NCBI GenBank assembly: GCA_902525625.1 | Contig: CABZHM010000009.1 | Span: 1 to 46,564 of the forward strand | Direction: 5' to 3' | Origin: an uncultured Pelagibacteraceae bacterium | GTDB taxonomy: Bacteria; Pseudomonadota; Alphaproteobacteria; Pelagibacterales; Pelagibacteraceae | Length of the DNA: 46,564 bases | In this document: positions 15,022-24,113 of the stretch, in pieces | How positions within the stretch are numbered: the stretch's first letter is position 1 | How the letters are laid out: the number at the start of each line of letters is the position of its first letter | Made by a program: the position numbers and the translations under genes | Notes under the pieces: generated by a model | Databases searched by the model: none | Seen by the model: only the letters and a program-made list of their open reading frames with translations | What the model was told of the DNA's origin: nothing

Positions 15022-15692
15022 TGGACTTTGAATTAATGATTAATAGTCTTCCGAAGCTATTAAATGCTGCAGTAGTAACTTTGAAACTTCTATCAGTTTC
15101 TTTAATTGTAGGGTTGTTTATTGGATTATTATTTGCAATTTTGAGATTAAATAGAAATATTTTTATAAACAAATTTGCATATGGATATTCATATGTATTT
15201 AGAGGAACTCCATTGTTGGTGCAAATATTTATTATATATTTCGGTTTAGGACAAATAGAGTCTTTAAGGTCCTCTTTTCTTTGGGTAGTTCTTAAAGAGC
15301 CATACTGGTGTGCAATTATTGCTTTTGCGTTAAATACTGGAGCCTATACTTCTGAAATTTTAAGGTCTGCTTTTCAAACAATTAAACCAGGTATTATTGA
15401 AGCTGGAAAAAGTTTAGGTATTTCTAATAAAATTATATTCTATAAAGTTCAAATTCCTATAGCCATTAGGCAATCTCTTCCAGCGTATGGAAATGAAATA
15501 ATACTAATGCTTAAAGGTACCTCGCTAGCAAGCACAGTTACATTAATGGATTTAACAGGTGTAGCAAAATATATAATATCAACTACTTTTAAACCAATTG
15601 AAGTGTTTATAGTTGCTGGTGGAATTTATTTATTTATGACCTTTATAATTCACAACGTAATAAAGTTTTTAGAAAAAAAATATAGCTACTAA
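15018..15692 (+). CDS. Amino-acid ABC transporter permease (HisM/OccM type)
   Basis: 224 residues, about five transmembrane helices. It contains YVFRGTPLLVQIFIIYFGL and the EAA motif GIIEAGKSLGISNKIIFYKVQIP, which is typical for the second permease of histidine/octopine-type systems. It pairs with the preceding protein to form the membrane channel. No ATPase gene follows: the next gene is on the opposite strand and overlaps this one by 4 nt. Confidence 0.92.
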   Translation: MMDFELMINSLPKLLNAAVVTLKLLSVSLIVGLFIGLLFAILRLNRNIFINKFAYGYSYVFRGTPLLVQIFIIYFGLGQIESLRSSFLWVVLKEPYWCAIIAFALNTGAYTSEILRSAFQTIKPGIIEAGKSLGISNKIIFYKVQIPIAIRQSLPAYGNEIILMLKGTSLASTVTLMDLTGVAKYIISTTFKPIEVFIVAGGIYLFMTFIIHNVIKFLEKKYSY

Positions 15693-16078
15693 TATTTTGT
15701 ATACTCTTTAATTTCTTTTATTTTTGACCCAGTATGATTATTGATTTCTAATTTTATCTTTGCACGATCATCGTTTAAAAAGTGAACATCTCTCGAAAGT
15801 TTAATAAATTTTTCTCCAAAATCCTTTTCTTTTTCACATAATCTTTTTTCATCCTCAATTAACCAAAGTTTAGAATTTATTTCTTTTAGTGATTGATAAA
15901 GCTGTTCAAGTTTTTCATCAGACTTTACCATTTTTTCTAATTGATTTTTTAAAACAGAATGTTCGTTGTTAATAAATTTTAGCTTTTCAGTGTCTTTAAT
16001 TTTTTCTTGCTTAATTTCTAAAATTGAAACTTTGTCTAAAAGTTCCCCAATTGAAACCTCGACTATAATTTTATTCAT
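15689..16078 (-). CDS. DUF6165-like protein
   Basis: 129 residues, highly charged and mostly helical, with likely coiled-coil between about 20 and 75. The start IIVEVSIGELLDKVSILEIKQEKI resembles DUF6165 proteins of marine bacteria, which often lie beside glycosyltransferase genes. This one is divergent, with a 32-bp gap, from a family 9 glycosyltransferase. Function unknown; a role in surface polysaccharide synthesis is suggested only by position. Confidence 0.6.
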   Translation of the reverse strand: MNKIIVEVSIGELLDKVSILEIKQEKIKDTEKLKFINNEHSVLKNQLEKMVKSDEKLEQLYQSLKEINSKLWLIEDEKRLCEKEKDFGEKFIKLSRDVHFLNDDRAKIKLEINNHTGSKIKEIKEYTKY

Positions 16079-16110
16079 AAAATTTAATACTGTGCTATCT
16101 TGTTATAAAT

Positions 16111-17049
16111 ATGTCTAATATTTTAATTATTAAACACGGATCATTAGGAGATATAGCTCAAGCGAGCGGTGCAATTCAAGACATATCTGAAAATCATAAA
16201 AATGACCAAATATATCTTCTGACAACAAAACCCTATTTTGAATTATTTAAGAAAAATCCTTTTGTAAACGAGGTGATCTTAGACAAGAGATTACCAAAAT
16301 ATAATTTAATTTATCTATATTTTTTAATGAGAGAGCTTAAGAAGTATAATTTTTTAAGAGTGTTTGATCTTCAAAATTCATCAAGAACTTCTTTTTATAA
16401 GAGTATACTTTTTCCAAAAGCCAATAAAGATACTTGGTCTAGTACTAAAACAACTTTACCAGCAGAAATGAATAAGGAAAAATTTGATAAGGATTCAGTG
16501 TTAAATAGATTTGATTATCAGCTAAAAGAATCTGGATTAAATACTATTAACACACTTAAACCTAATTTTAGTTGGGCTTGTTCTGAAATTAACGAAATAA
16601 AAAGTAAATATGACTTACAAAAATATATTTTATTATTTCCTTTTTGTTCACCACATCTATCAGTTAAAAAATGGCCTTATTACGATAAGTTGATTGGATT
16701 GATTAAAGATAGGTTTGGCTCAGAATATAAAGTTATAACGGCACCTGGACCTAATGAAATAGATGATGCTAGAAAATTTGATGCAATAAGTGTTCTGGAT
16801 AATGATAAAGCGTTAAATTTATCTCAGTTAACATCTCTTATCAAGGAGAGTTCTTTTATTGTCGCTAATGATACTGGTCCTGCTCATATAGCTGCTCATG
16901 TCGCAGCAAAAGGTTTAACTCTGTTTGGAGAACATACAACTGCCCATAAAGTTAGTATTGAAAGAAAAAAATTTAAAGCAATACAGGTAACTGATTTAAA
17001 TAATTTAAGTGCTAGTAAAGTTTTTGAAAGGTTATTAAACTTATTGTAA
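16111..17049 (+). CDS. Family 9 glycosyltransferase (LPS heptosyltransferase-like)
   Basis: 312 residues, GT-B fold. It begins ILIIKHGSLGDIAQASGAIQDI, the glycine-rich start of WaaC/WaaF-type heptosyltransferases, and has the C-terminal donor-binding region SSFIVANDTGPAHIAAHVAAKGLTLFGEHT (D-T-G-P-x-H motif). It transfers a sugar, probably heptose, to the lipopolysaccharide core at the inner membrane. The 3' end overlaps the convergent GT4 gene by 9 nt. The precise sugar and acceptor are not determined. Confidence 0.85.
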   Translation: MSNILIIKHGSLGDIAQASGAIQDISENHKNDQIYLLTTKPYFELFKKNPFVNEVILDKRLPKYNLIYLYFLMRELKKYNFLRVFDLQNSSRTSFYKSILFPKANKDTWSSTKTTLPAEMNKEKFDKDSVLNRFDYQLKESGLNTINTLKPNFSWACSEINEIKSKYDLQKYILLFPFCSPHLSVKKWPYYDKLIGLIKDRFGSEYKVITAPGPNEIDDARKFDAISVLDNDKALNLSQLTSLIKESSFIVANDTGPAHIAAHVAAKGLTLFGEHTTAHKVSIERKKFKAIQVTDLNNLSASKVFERLLNLL

Positions 17050-18123
17050 AATTTTTTTGTATTCTTCTATTATATTAGACCAATTAAATTTAGAGGAATA
17101 TTCTTTTGCATTTTTACCTAAATCTGAATATTTTTTATTCTCCAACATGGAATTTAAAGAAGAATAAATATCTTCTAGCTCATTTCCATCACAAATTAAT
17201 CCTGTTGTATCATGCTTGATAGCATCTGAGGCACCTCCATCTTTACCACCAAGAGAAGCGACACCATACTGTGCAGCCTCTACATACGCTATTCCAAATC
17301 CCTCAACAGACTTTTTGTGAATAATTGACGGCATAACAAATATATTTGACTTTGCTATTAAAGCATTTTTTAAATCATCACTTATTTCTTTAAAAAACAT
17401 TACTTGTGAACTTAAATCAAGCTCTTTCACTAAGTCTTTAATATTTTTTTCCTCATCCCCGTAACCTATACAAATATAGACTATATCTGGATAAATTTGT
17501 TTTAAGTTTCTTAAAGCCATTAATATTTTTTCATGATTTTTCCTTTTATCAAATCTTGAGATAGTAATTAAGCGTGGCGTTTTTATTTTGAGTAAACTTT
17601 CAACTTTATCTAAAGATTTTTTATTTAGGTCTTTAGGAAGATTTACTCCAGGATTTATTATAATAATTTTTTCAGGATTTAAGCCAATACTAGCTGCGAG
17701 GTTTTTAGTATATTCAGAATTAGCAATTATTTTATCTACTTTATCAAATACTTTTATAATCCTTTTATTTTGACTACTATTATTTGGATGATTAATTTCT
17801 TTGCCGTGAATTAGACAGAATTTTTTTTTATTAGAGTTTATTAGCTCTAAGCTTTTCCAATGATCAGCTATAATTCCTTCAACTTTATTATCTTTAAGAA
17901 ACTCATTAATTAATTGAGCCTTTCTAATTTTTCTCAAAAATTTAATACCACCAACTCTTTCAATGGAAAAATTCACGTTTTCATCAAATTCTTTGTGATT
18001 CTCATGATAATCAGCAAATACTTTAATCATAAAGTTTTTTGACATCTCTCTTGAGAGACCCCACATTAGGCTTTGCATTCCTCCTACTTCTGGTGGAAAA
18101 GATCTTGTTGCGATTAAATACAT
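17041..18123 (-). CDS. Family 4 glycosyltransferase
   Basis: 360 residues, GT-B fold. The N-terminal acceptor domain begins IATRSFPPEVGGMQSLMWGL; IINPGVNLPKDL and LITISRFDKRKNHEKILMAL mark the start of the donor domain, followed by the nucleotide-sugar region KKSVEGFGIAYVEAAQYGVASLGGKDGGASDAI (E-x7-E-like). It probably adds a hexose to LPS or another envelope glycan. It shares one base with the redoxin gene upstream and overlaps the heptosyltransferase convergently. Confidence 0.85.
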   Translation of the reverse strand: MYLIATRSFPPEVGGMQSLMWGLSREMSKNFMIKVFADYHENHKEFDENVNFSIERVGGIKFLRKIRKAQLINEFLKDNKVEGIIADHWKSLELINSNKKKFCLIHGKEINHPNNSSQNKRIIKVFDKVDKIIANSEYTKNLAASIGLNPEKIIIINPGVNLPKDLNKKSLDKVESLLKIKTPRLITISRFDKRKNHEKILMALRNLKQIYPDIVYICIGYGDEEKNIKDLVKELDLSSQVMFFKEISDDLKNALIAKSNIFVMPSIIHKKSVEGFGIAYVEAAQYGVASLGGKDGGASDAIKHDTTGLICDGNELEDIYSSLNSMLENKKYSDLGKNAKEYSSKFNWSNIIEEYKKILQ

Positions 18124-18677
18124 TAATTATTTTTCCACTTAATACCACAGCCAGCACTTGGGATTTGACTCTCTGGCCCTTTACCAGTTTCAGCTATTTG
18201 TCTCATGGCTTTTAACAAGTCACTATCTCCATCTCTTATAGGAATTAAGTTTTTTAATTCTCTTAATCTACCTCTATATTGAAGTTCCAAGTTTTTATTG
18301 TAGCCAAAGAAATCAGGGGTACATACTGCATCATAATTTCTGGCGACCTCTTGTGACTCATCATTTAAATATGGAAAACTAAATTGATTTTTTTTGGCAA
18401 ATTTGATCATATTATCAAATGAGTCGTCTGGATAATTTTCTGCATCATTTGCACATATAGCCACTGAATTAATACCTAACTCTTTTAATTTATTACAATC
18501 TTCAACGATATCTTTAGTTACTGCTTTGACGTATGGGCAATGGTTACAAATAAACATTATTAAAGTTCCACTTTCACCTCTAATGTCATTTAGAGAAATC
18601 ATTTTATTTTCAGTAGATTTTAATTGAAAGTCATAAGCTTTTTGTCCGAAATCACATATTGGAGTTTGTATGGGCAT
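18123..18677 (-). CDS. Thioredoxin-fold redoxin (AhpC/TSA-like)
   Basis: 184 residues of the redoxin/thioredoxin-like family. The active site is IMFICNHCPYV (C44-N-H-C47), with VCTPDFFGYNKN downstream where the cis-Pro of the fold sits. Such cytosolic proteins are often annotated as thioredoxin family or peroxiredoxin-like; the CxxC suggests dithiol-disulfide chemistry. There is no signal peptide. It is co-directional and overlapping by one base with the GT4 gene, so co-transcribed, although no functional link is evident. Confidence 0.85.
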   Translation of the reverse strand: MPIQTPICDFGQKAYDFQLKSTENKMISLNDIRGESGTLIMFICNHCPYVKAVTKDIVEDCNKLKELGINSVAICANDAENYPDDSFDNMIKFAKKNQFSFPYLNDESQEVARNYDAVCTPDFFGYNKNLELQYRGRLRELKNLIPIRDGDSDLLKAMRQIAETGKGPESQIPSAGCGIKWKNN

Positions 18678-18697
18678 AATGTAGTAATATATAAATT

Positions 18698-19210
18698 ATG
18701 TTTTATGATTTAAAAGATAAAAAACCAAAAAACTCTGGCGAAAATTGGGTAGCCCCAAATGCGGTAGTAATCGGAGATGTTACTTTAGAAAAAAATACTA
18801 GTGTATGGTTTAATGCAACTTTAAGAGGCGATATTGAAAATATTCATATTGGAGAGGGATCAAACGTTCAAGATGGATGTGTTCTGCATACGGACCCTGG
18901 ATGCCCTTTAAAAGTTGGAAAAGACGTAACAGTGGGACATCTTGTTATGCTTCACGGCTGCACGATAGGGGACAATAGTTTGATTGGAATTGGGGCAGTG
19001 ATTCTTAATAATGCTAAGATTGGAAAAAATTGTATTATAGGTGCAAAAGCTTTGATAACTGAAAATAAAGAAATACCAGATAATTCTTTAGTAATTGGTT
19101 CACCAGGTAAAGTTGTAAGAGAAGTTACTGAAGAGGAGAAGAAAGCAGTATTTGAAAATACAAAGCACTATCAAGATAATTGGAAAAAATATTCTCAATC
19201 AATTTTCTAA
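18698..19210 (+). CDS. Gamma-carbonic-anhydrase-like hexapeptide-repeat protein
   Basis: 170 residues of left-handed beta-helix: [42 protein letters not shown]. The three zinc-ligand histidines of the gamma-CA class are present (H64 in VLHTD; H81 and H86 in VGHLVMLHG). A C-terminal helix follows. Homologues (YrdA/PaaY/CaiE type) bind metal, and some are carbonic anhydrases, while others act as thioesterases. The ATG is preceded by a weak Shine-Dalgarno and is 20 nt from the divergent redoxin gene. Confidence 0.88.
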   Translation: MFYDLKDKKPKNSGENWVAPNAVVIGDVTLEKNTSVWFNATLRGDIENIHIGEGSNVQDGCVLHTDPGCPLKVGKDVTVGHLVMLHGCTIGDNSLIGIGAVILNNAKIGKNCIIGAKALITENKEIPDNSLVIGSPGKVVREVTEEEKKAVFENTKHYQDNWKKYSQSIF

Positions 19211-19218
19211 TTATTTAC

Positions 19219-20616
19219 ATGAGTTTTCTTAAAAAATTTTTTTTTACAGTAATACTATCTATATTTTTTATTGCAGAGTCTTTTGCTGAGATAACTTACT
19301 TACAAATTTTAAAAGATCCGACAGATTTAAGATTAAATCTTCAGTATGCAAAAGAGCAAGAGTCTAAGGGCCGGTTTAAAGCTGTAATTGCGACTTTAGA
19401 AAGACTGAATGCTTTGTATCCAAACAATATAGATTTAAAACTCTATTTATTATCGATTTCAATTAAAACTGATAGCACAGAAAAAACCTTGAACTTGATT
19501 AGCAAAATTCAATCTAGTGATCAAATATCTGATGAAATCAAAAAGAAAGTTGAACAAATTTTTGATGATATGAATAAGAAAAAAATAGATAAAGAAATAA
19601 TCGAAAAGAAAAAAGAAAGAAAAAAAGCTCAACTGGCCTCCAAAAAAAAACAACCTGAGGAAACAAGTCCTTGGACTTGGTACGCTGAGTTGAGCTATAC
19701 TAACATGCTTAATTCAAATATTTCTAGTATCTCGGAATCTAAAACACAATTTTCAGGTGGAAGTGTTATTGCGATGACAGGTGTTGAGGGTGACAATTTA
19801 ACAACATTAAAAAATGGGTGGGGGGCAATCTATCAAATAAATTCCTCATCTAATCTATCTTTATACTCCAGTCATTCAACCTCAGAACAGAATAGAGCAA
19901 CATCAGATGAAAATGATACTCAAACATTTTCAGCTACATATAGCAAATTTTTAGCAAATAATACCGTAACATCAACTTTCTCGTTCACTGATTTAAATAC
20001 AAGAAGAGCTGCAGATACACTTACTAGAAATATTTCACTAGATAATAGATATTTTTTTAATGATAAAATAAAATTTTTAACTGGCATAAATCTTGGAACT
20101 TCAGAGGGAAATCAAAATCCCTCAAACCTAACTAAAAGAAACAGTAATACTAGAAAAAAAGGTTTAGTATTTGGACCAGAATATTATTTTACCCCTCAAC
20201 ATAATTTTAAATTGAAATATGCTTTAACTGGCACAGATGCTATAGCTGATTATAATTCATTGGAAGATGAAACAATTTCTGCATCTTACGCAAAAAACTT
20301 TAAATTTGTAAATTTAGGATTAACATATTCACTTTCAGATAAAAAATACAAGGAGCCAGATACAGTATTAATTCATCCTAGTATAAGTAGAAAAGATGAT
20401 AGCAAAACAATGACTATTAGTTTCAGTGGTAACCTAAACCAATTGTTTTCATCACAAAATTTTTTCCCAGTTTCAGAAAAACTTGGAAACTTCTTAAATA
20501 CAATAAGTTATAGTACTTCATGGTCAGAAACTCGGTCAGAAAGTAGCCTTTTACAATACAATTATAAAAAAGAGTCTTTTACATTTGGATTAACAAAAAG
20601 AACATATTTTCAATGA
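19219..20616 (+). CDS. Outer-membrane protein with TPR domain and beta-barrel (SLAM/DUF560-like layout)
   Basis: 465 residues. I chose the ATG at 19219, not an upstream in-frame one at 19180, because it gives a clean signal peptide (MSFLKKFFFTVILSIFFIAESFA, cleavage near residue 23). Residues about 25-100 form TPR-like helices (LNLQYAKEQESKGRFKAVIATLERLNALYP), followed by a lysine-rich helix. From about 160 the sequence alternates as beta strands (TWYAELSYTNML... to the last strand ESFTFGLTKRTYF), as expected for a barrel. This TPR-plus-barrel layout resembles surface-lipoprotein assembly modulators. It lies 28 bp upstream of a large FecR-domain exported protein, a plausible substrate or partner. 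Identity is inferred from architecture. Confidence 0.65.
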   Translation: MSFLKKFFFTVILSIFFIAESFAEITYLQILKDPTDLRLNLQYAKEQESKGRFKAVIATLERLNALYPNNIDLKLYLLSISIKTDSTEKTLNLISKIQSSDQISDEIKKKVEQIFDDMNKKKIDKEIIEKKKERKKAQLASKKKQPEETSPWTWYAELSYTNMLNSNISSISESKTQFSGGSVIAMTGVEGDNLTTLKNGWGAIYQINSSSNLSLYSSHSTSEQNRATSDENDTQTFSATYSKFLANNTVTSTFSFTDLNTRRAADTLTRNISLDNRYFFNDKIKFLTGINLGTSEGNQNPSNLTKRNSNTRKKGLVFGPEYYFTPQHNFKLKYALTGTDAIADYNSLEDETISASYAKNFKFVNLGLTYSLSDKKYKEPDTVLIHPSISRKDDSKTMTISFSGNLNQLFSSQNFFPVSEKLGNFLNTISYSTSWSETRSESSLLQYNYKKESFTFGLTKRTYFQ

Positions 20617-20644
20617 TTTATATTATGTTAAAGTATTACTTTGA

Positions 20645-23623
20645 ATGAAATTCTTTTTTAAAACATTAATAATTTTTCTATTTGCCACACAATCATTTGC
20701 TTCCTCTGAACAAATAGGAGTGATTGGCTTTGTGATTGGTAAGGTTTTTAATCAAAAAGGAGAGGAGTTAAAAGTAGGTGACCCAATATATTTTGGTGAC
20801 ACCATTAGTGCCAGTGATGGAGCAAAATCACAACTCTTATTTATAGACGAAACAGTTATGACAATTGGCTCAGATACTAAATTAACAATTGATGATTTTA
20901 TTTTCGATCCCTCAGCAAATGATGGTAAACTTTTAGCTTCAATTATAGCCGGAAGTGTAAAAATTCTTTCAGGAAAAATTAGTGAAATAAATCCAGCCAA
21001 TTTAGAGGTAAAAACTCCTTCGGGTACAATTGGTTCTAGAGGAACTGAATTTAAAGCTTCGGTTGATCCATTGACCACTCAAAGTAAAATTTTACTTGTA
21101 GGCCCTGGACCAAATAATTCATTAAATTTAAGAGCAGGAGCTGTTGAGGTATCAAATGAATTGGGAACAGTTACTTTGGACCAACCATATTTATTCACTG
21201 AGTTAACAGAAAACAGAGCTCCGACAGATGCAGTGGTTATTCCTCAAGCTGAATTAAAAATTTTTCAAAAATTAGAGGTTGAGCCTGAAAGTACAGTTGC
21301 TGAATTATCTGTTGATGAAACGAATACTGATGAAGAAAATTCTGAAACAGCCGAAGATAATACTGAGGAAGAAAATATTACAATAGTTGAGAATGATAAT
21401 TCACCAGAGGATGCAACAGAGGAATTAATTTTAACTGATGAGGCTGAAATAAATTCAATAATTAAAGATGAAATTTTTACTGATGACCAAAGTGAGGGTG
21501 ACTTAGTTGTTGAAACACTAGTTGCAGCATTAGCAAAAGATGATGGTGGAATTACTGCTCAAATGTTAGGAAAATCTTTCTTAAGTAGTGGAAATGATAT
21601 TAGACCAGATTTAGATTTACCTGAAGGTATGAGTTTAAATTCAGAGGAAGCCAACACTTTTATAGAAGAAAAAGCAATGCAGGAAATAGAAAAAGTAATG
21701 CTAGTAAGTGCGAGAGTGAAGAATGTAGAATATGTCCCCACTAAATTTAATCAGTTAAGTGGTTTTGATGACATTAGAGTTCCAATTTTAAATGATGAAA
21801 CAGGTGATGTTGTATTTCTTGATATGGGTAATATAGATTTTAAACCCCAAGTTTTACCAGCCAATTTTAATGAAGATCAACCTCAATTACTACCTAGAAT
21901 ACCAGAACAGTTATTTCTTAAAGGTGGTGATGAAAATGTATTTATAGACTTTGATGAAGGTCAATTTGTTGAAACAGTATTTGACCCTGAAATCGAAATA
22001 CTGGATCAAAAATATCAAGCAGCCGTTAATGCAGGTGCTACTCAAGATGAAATAGAGGAAATATTTATTGAAATGGATGAAATCATGCAAAAAGCTGATG
22101 AGTCTATGGTTACTATAAATATGGAGAGTATGGAAAATGAAATTATACCTGCAGGTTTAAATATGGATTTTTTAACTGCAGAGGAGTTTGTAAAGGAACA
22201 GGATAGTTTTTTATTTAGTACAGATGTTTATACTGAGTCTTGGGAACAAGCAGAAGAGGGAAAAGTAGCTATTTTTAAAATAGATGGTTCAGTTGATTAT
22301 GTAGATCAAGAAGATGCAAATACTGCATGGGAAGAAGCTGATAAAGCTTATGAACAAGAGTTTGCCGAAGCTTTTCCTGAGATTTATCAAGCAGAAAAAA
22401 AAGCAGAAGCTTTAATGGCAAAAGCAGATGCTCAGGCAGAAGAACTATTTTTAAATATTGATCAATTAATTCAATCAGGGGCTTCAGATGAAGAAATAGA
22501 GGAAGCATTTATAAAAGTTGATGCTGAGTTAAGTCAAGCTTATTTCGAGGTTGATGCAGCATTTGAGGAAGTAATGCTAGTTGAAATGAAAACCGATGTA
22601 TTAATGATGGCAGAAGAAGCTGCAAGTTTAAAGTTCGAAGTAAATAATGCTAAAAAGACTGGTATGCTCAACGGTAAGGAATTGTCAGAAGCAGAGATAA
22701 AAGAGTTTGAAGAAGAAGTAAAATTTTTAGAATTAGAGGTTGAGGATATTAAAGAGGATTATCTAGAGGAAGTAAAATTTGTAAATCAAGTTTTAGACAT
22801 TAGACAAGCAGATATGCAAGTAGAATTTGAAACTCCAGAAATAGATTTTCAATTAGCTTCGTTAGATATTGAACAAAATTTACAGATACAAGAAGCACAA
22901 ATTCAAGAAGAACAAGGATTACAACAAGAATTTCAAGCAATAGAAATGTTCTATATTGGGCCAGAAGCTTTCTTGGAAGAGCCAGAGCGTCAGATTGATG
23001 CTGTACAACAACAAAATACAATAAGTGCTGGTACCACTACATATGCAGATTTAAATACACAATCAAGTGGAGTAGCTACTTATTTGGGGAATGCAACAAA
23101 TTTAACTGTTACTTCAGCTGCAAGTAATGCAGTCGTAGCATCACAAGTTGGTTCAGTTGTTGGAAATTTTGCGCCAATTCATCAAATAAATTATTCAACA
23201 AGAACATTAAGTCAGGGTGCAATAATTACTGTCAATGCTTTAGGTCGGAACACAACATTAAGACTTTCCAATTTAAATAAGACACATAGTTATTCTTCTA
23301 GTGATACAGGAAGCGTTAAACCTAGCGTTGCTTATACAGTAAATGCTGCAGGCGCAGGTACCGAAGTTAATTCTAGTTTGACATCAACTGTTACAAACGA
23401 TGTTACAACAGGAAATACATATTTAGAACCTTTATTAAGTCCAGGTGATACTAATTATTTAGTTACAGTTTCATCAGAGGCAACAAATACAGCTGGAACT
23501 GCTGCAAAATCAATACAAACCACAGTTACAGTCGAGTCTGATGGTGGCGTGGGAGGTGATACTAATAGAGCTTCAGGAACCGATAGCGGTGTTGATGCAG
23601 TTATTCTTATTCCTGGAGGATAA
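20645..23623 (+). CDS. Large exported FecR-domain protein, acidic, with coiled-coil and Ser/Thr-rich C-terminus
   Basis: 992 residues, the largest protein in the window. A signal peptide (about 1-19, ...ATQSFASS) is followed by a FecR domain (about 22-155: GKVFNQKGEELKVGDPIYFGDTI, LLFIDETVMTIGSDTKLTID, KTPSGTIGSRGTEF). Residues 200-350 are rich in Asp/Glu. Residues 440-780 are mostly helical and Glu/Ala/Gln-rich, with an internal duplication (NAGATQDEIEEIFIEMDE near 461 and QSGASDEEIEEAFIKVDA near 609). The last 200 residues are Ser/Thr/Ala/Val-rich with low complexity, ending in Gly-Gly. It lacks the membrane anchor and sigma-factor neighbour of FecR signalling proteins. It is likely periplasmic or surface exposed. 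Function unknown. Confidence 0.75.
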   Translation: MKFFFKTLIIFLFATQSFASSEQIGVIGFVIGKVFNQKGEELKVGDPIYFGDTISASDGAKSQLLFIDETVMTIGSDTKLTIDDFIFDPSANDGKLLASIIAGSVKILSGKISEINPANLEVKTPSGTIGSRGTEFKASVDPLTTQSKILLVGPGPNNSLNLRAGAVEVSNELGTVTLDQPYLFTELTENRAPTDAVVIPQAELKIFQKLEVEPESTVAELSVDETNTDEENSETAEDNTEEENITIVENDNSPEDATEELILTDEAEINSIIKDEIFTDDQSEGDLVVETLVAALAKDDGGITAQMLGKSFLSSGNDIRPDLDLPEGMSLNSEEANTFIEEKAMQEIEKVMLVSARVKNVEYVPTKFNQLSGFDDIRVPILNDETGDVVFLDMGNIDFKPQVLPANFNEDQPQLLPRIPEQLFLKGGDENVFIDFDEGQFVETVFDPEIEILDQKYQAAVNAGATQDEIEEIFIEMDEIMQKADESMVTINMESMENEIIPAGLNMDFLTAEEFVKEQDSFLFSTDVYTESWEQAEEGKVAIFKIDGSVDYVDQEDANTAWEEADKAYEQEFAEAFPEIYQAEKKAEALMAKADAQAEELFLNIDQLIQSGASDEEIEEAFIKVDAELSQAYFEVDAAFEEVMLVEMKTDVLMMAEEAASLKFEVNNAKKTGMLNGKELSEAEIKEFEEEVKFLELEVEDIKEDYLEEVKFVNQVLDIRQADMQVEFETPEIDFQLASLDIEQNLQIQEAQIQEEQGLQQEFQAIEMFYIGPEAFLEEPERQIDAVQQQNTISAGTTTYADLNTQSSGVATYLGNATNLTVTSAASNAVVASQVGSVVGNFAPIHQINYSTRTLSQGAIITVNALGRNTTLRLSNLNKTHSYSSSDTGSVKPSVAYTVNAAGAGTEVNSSLTSTVTNDVTTGNTYLEPLLSPGDTNYLVTVSSEATNTAGTAAKSIQTTVTVESDGGVGGDTNRASGTDSGVDAVILIPGG

Positions 23624-23658
23624 GTTAAATATTTATTGAAAGAAGGATTTAATTTTTT

Positions 23659-24099
23659 ATGCCAACTTACACAGTAACAAATTCAAACTTTAATTTATCT
23701 TCAAAACAACAGAAGAATTTAGCAGAAGGAATAACCAAAGTTCATAATGTTGTAACTGGTGCGAATACTTATTTTGCTCAAGTAATATTCAATAAAACTA
23801 AAAAAGACAATCATTTTATGGGAGGAAAGAAAGTTAAGGAGCCTTCATTATTTCTACTTGGTCAAATTAGAGCTGGACGATCAAAAGAGGTAAAAGATAA
23901 ATTAATCGCAGATTTAAAAGATGTATTAGTTAAAAATTCAAAATTAGATGAAACCCAAGTTTGGGTTTATATTAATGATCTTCCCCCATCTCAAATGATT
24001 GAATATGGTGCAGTTTTACCAGAATCTGGTAAAGAGAGCGAATGGTTTAATAACCTATCTCGTAAATTAAAAGATAAACTTTCAAAGATTGAGAGATGA
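23659..24099 (+). CDS. Tautomerase-superfamily enzyme, cis-3-chloroacrylic acid dehalogenase / Cg10062-like
   Basis: 146 residues. After removal of Met the protein starts with Pro1, the catalytic base of the 4-oxalocrotonate tautomerase superfamily. Numbering from Pro1, the key residues known from cis-CaaD and Cg10062 are all at the same positions: His28, Arg70, Arg73 (IRAGRS), Tyr103 (VWVYI) and Glu114 (MIEYG). The overall sequence (VIFNK, LPPSQMIEYG, KESEWFNNL) also reads like that subgroup. These enzymes hydrate 3-haloacrylates or acetylene carboxylates; the natural substrate of most homologues is unknown. It starts 35 nt after the FecR gene on the same strand. Confidence 0.85.
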   Translation: MPTYTVTNSNFNLSSKQQKNLAEGITKVHNVVTGANTYFAQVIFNKTKKDNHFMGGKKVKEPSLFLLGQIRAGRSKEVKDKLIADLKDVLVKNSKLDETQVWVYINDLPPSQMIEYGAVLPESGKESEWFNNLSRKLKDKLSKIER

Positions 24100-24113
24100 A
24101 ATTATACAAAAAC

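Noticed and set aside
19180..19218. Upstream ATG for the TPR/beta-barrel protein
   Set aside because: It lies inside the carbonic-anhydrase-like gene and would add 13 residues in front of a clean signal peptide.
20645..21130. FecR-type iron-signalling system
   Set aside because: The FecR domain is at the N-terminus after a signal peptide, with no cytoplasmic anti-sigma part, no transmembrane anchor and no fecI or TonB receptor nearby.
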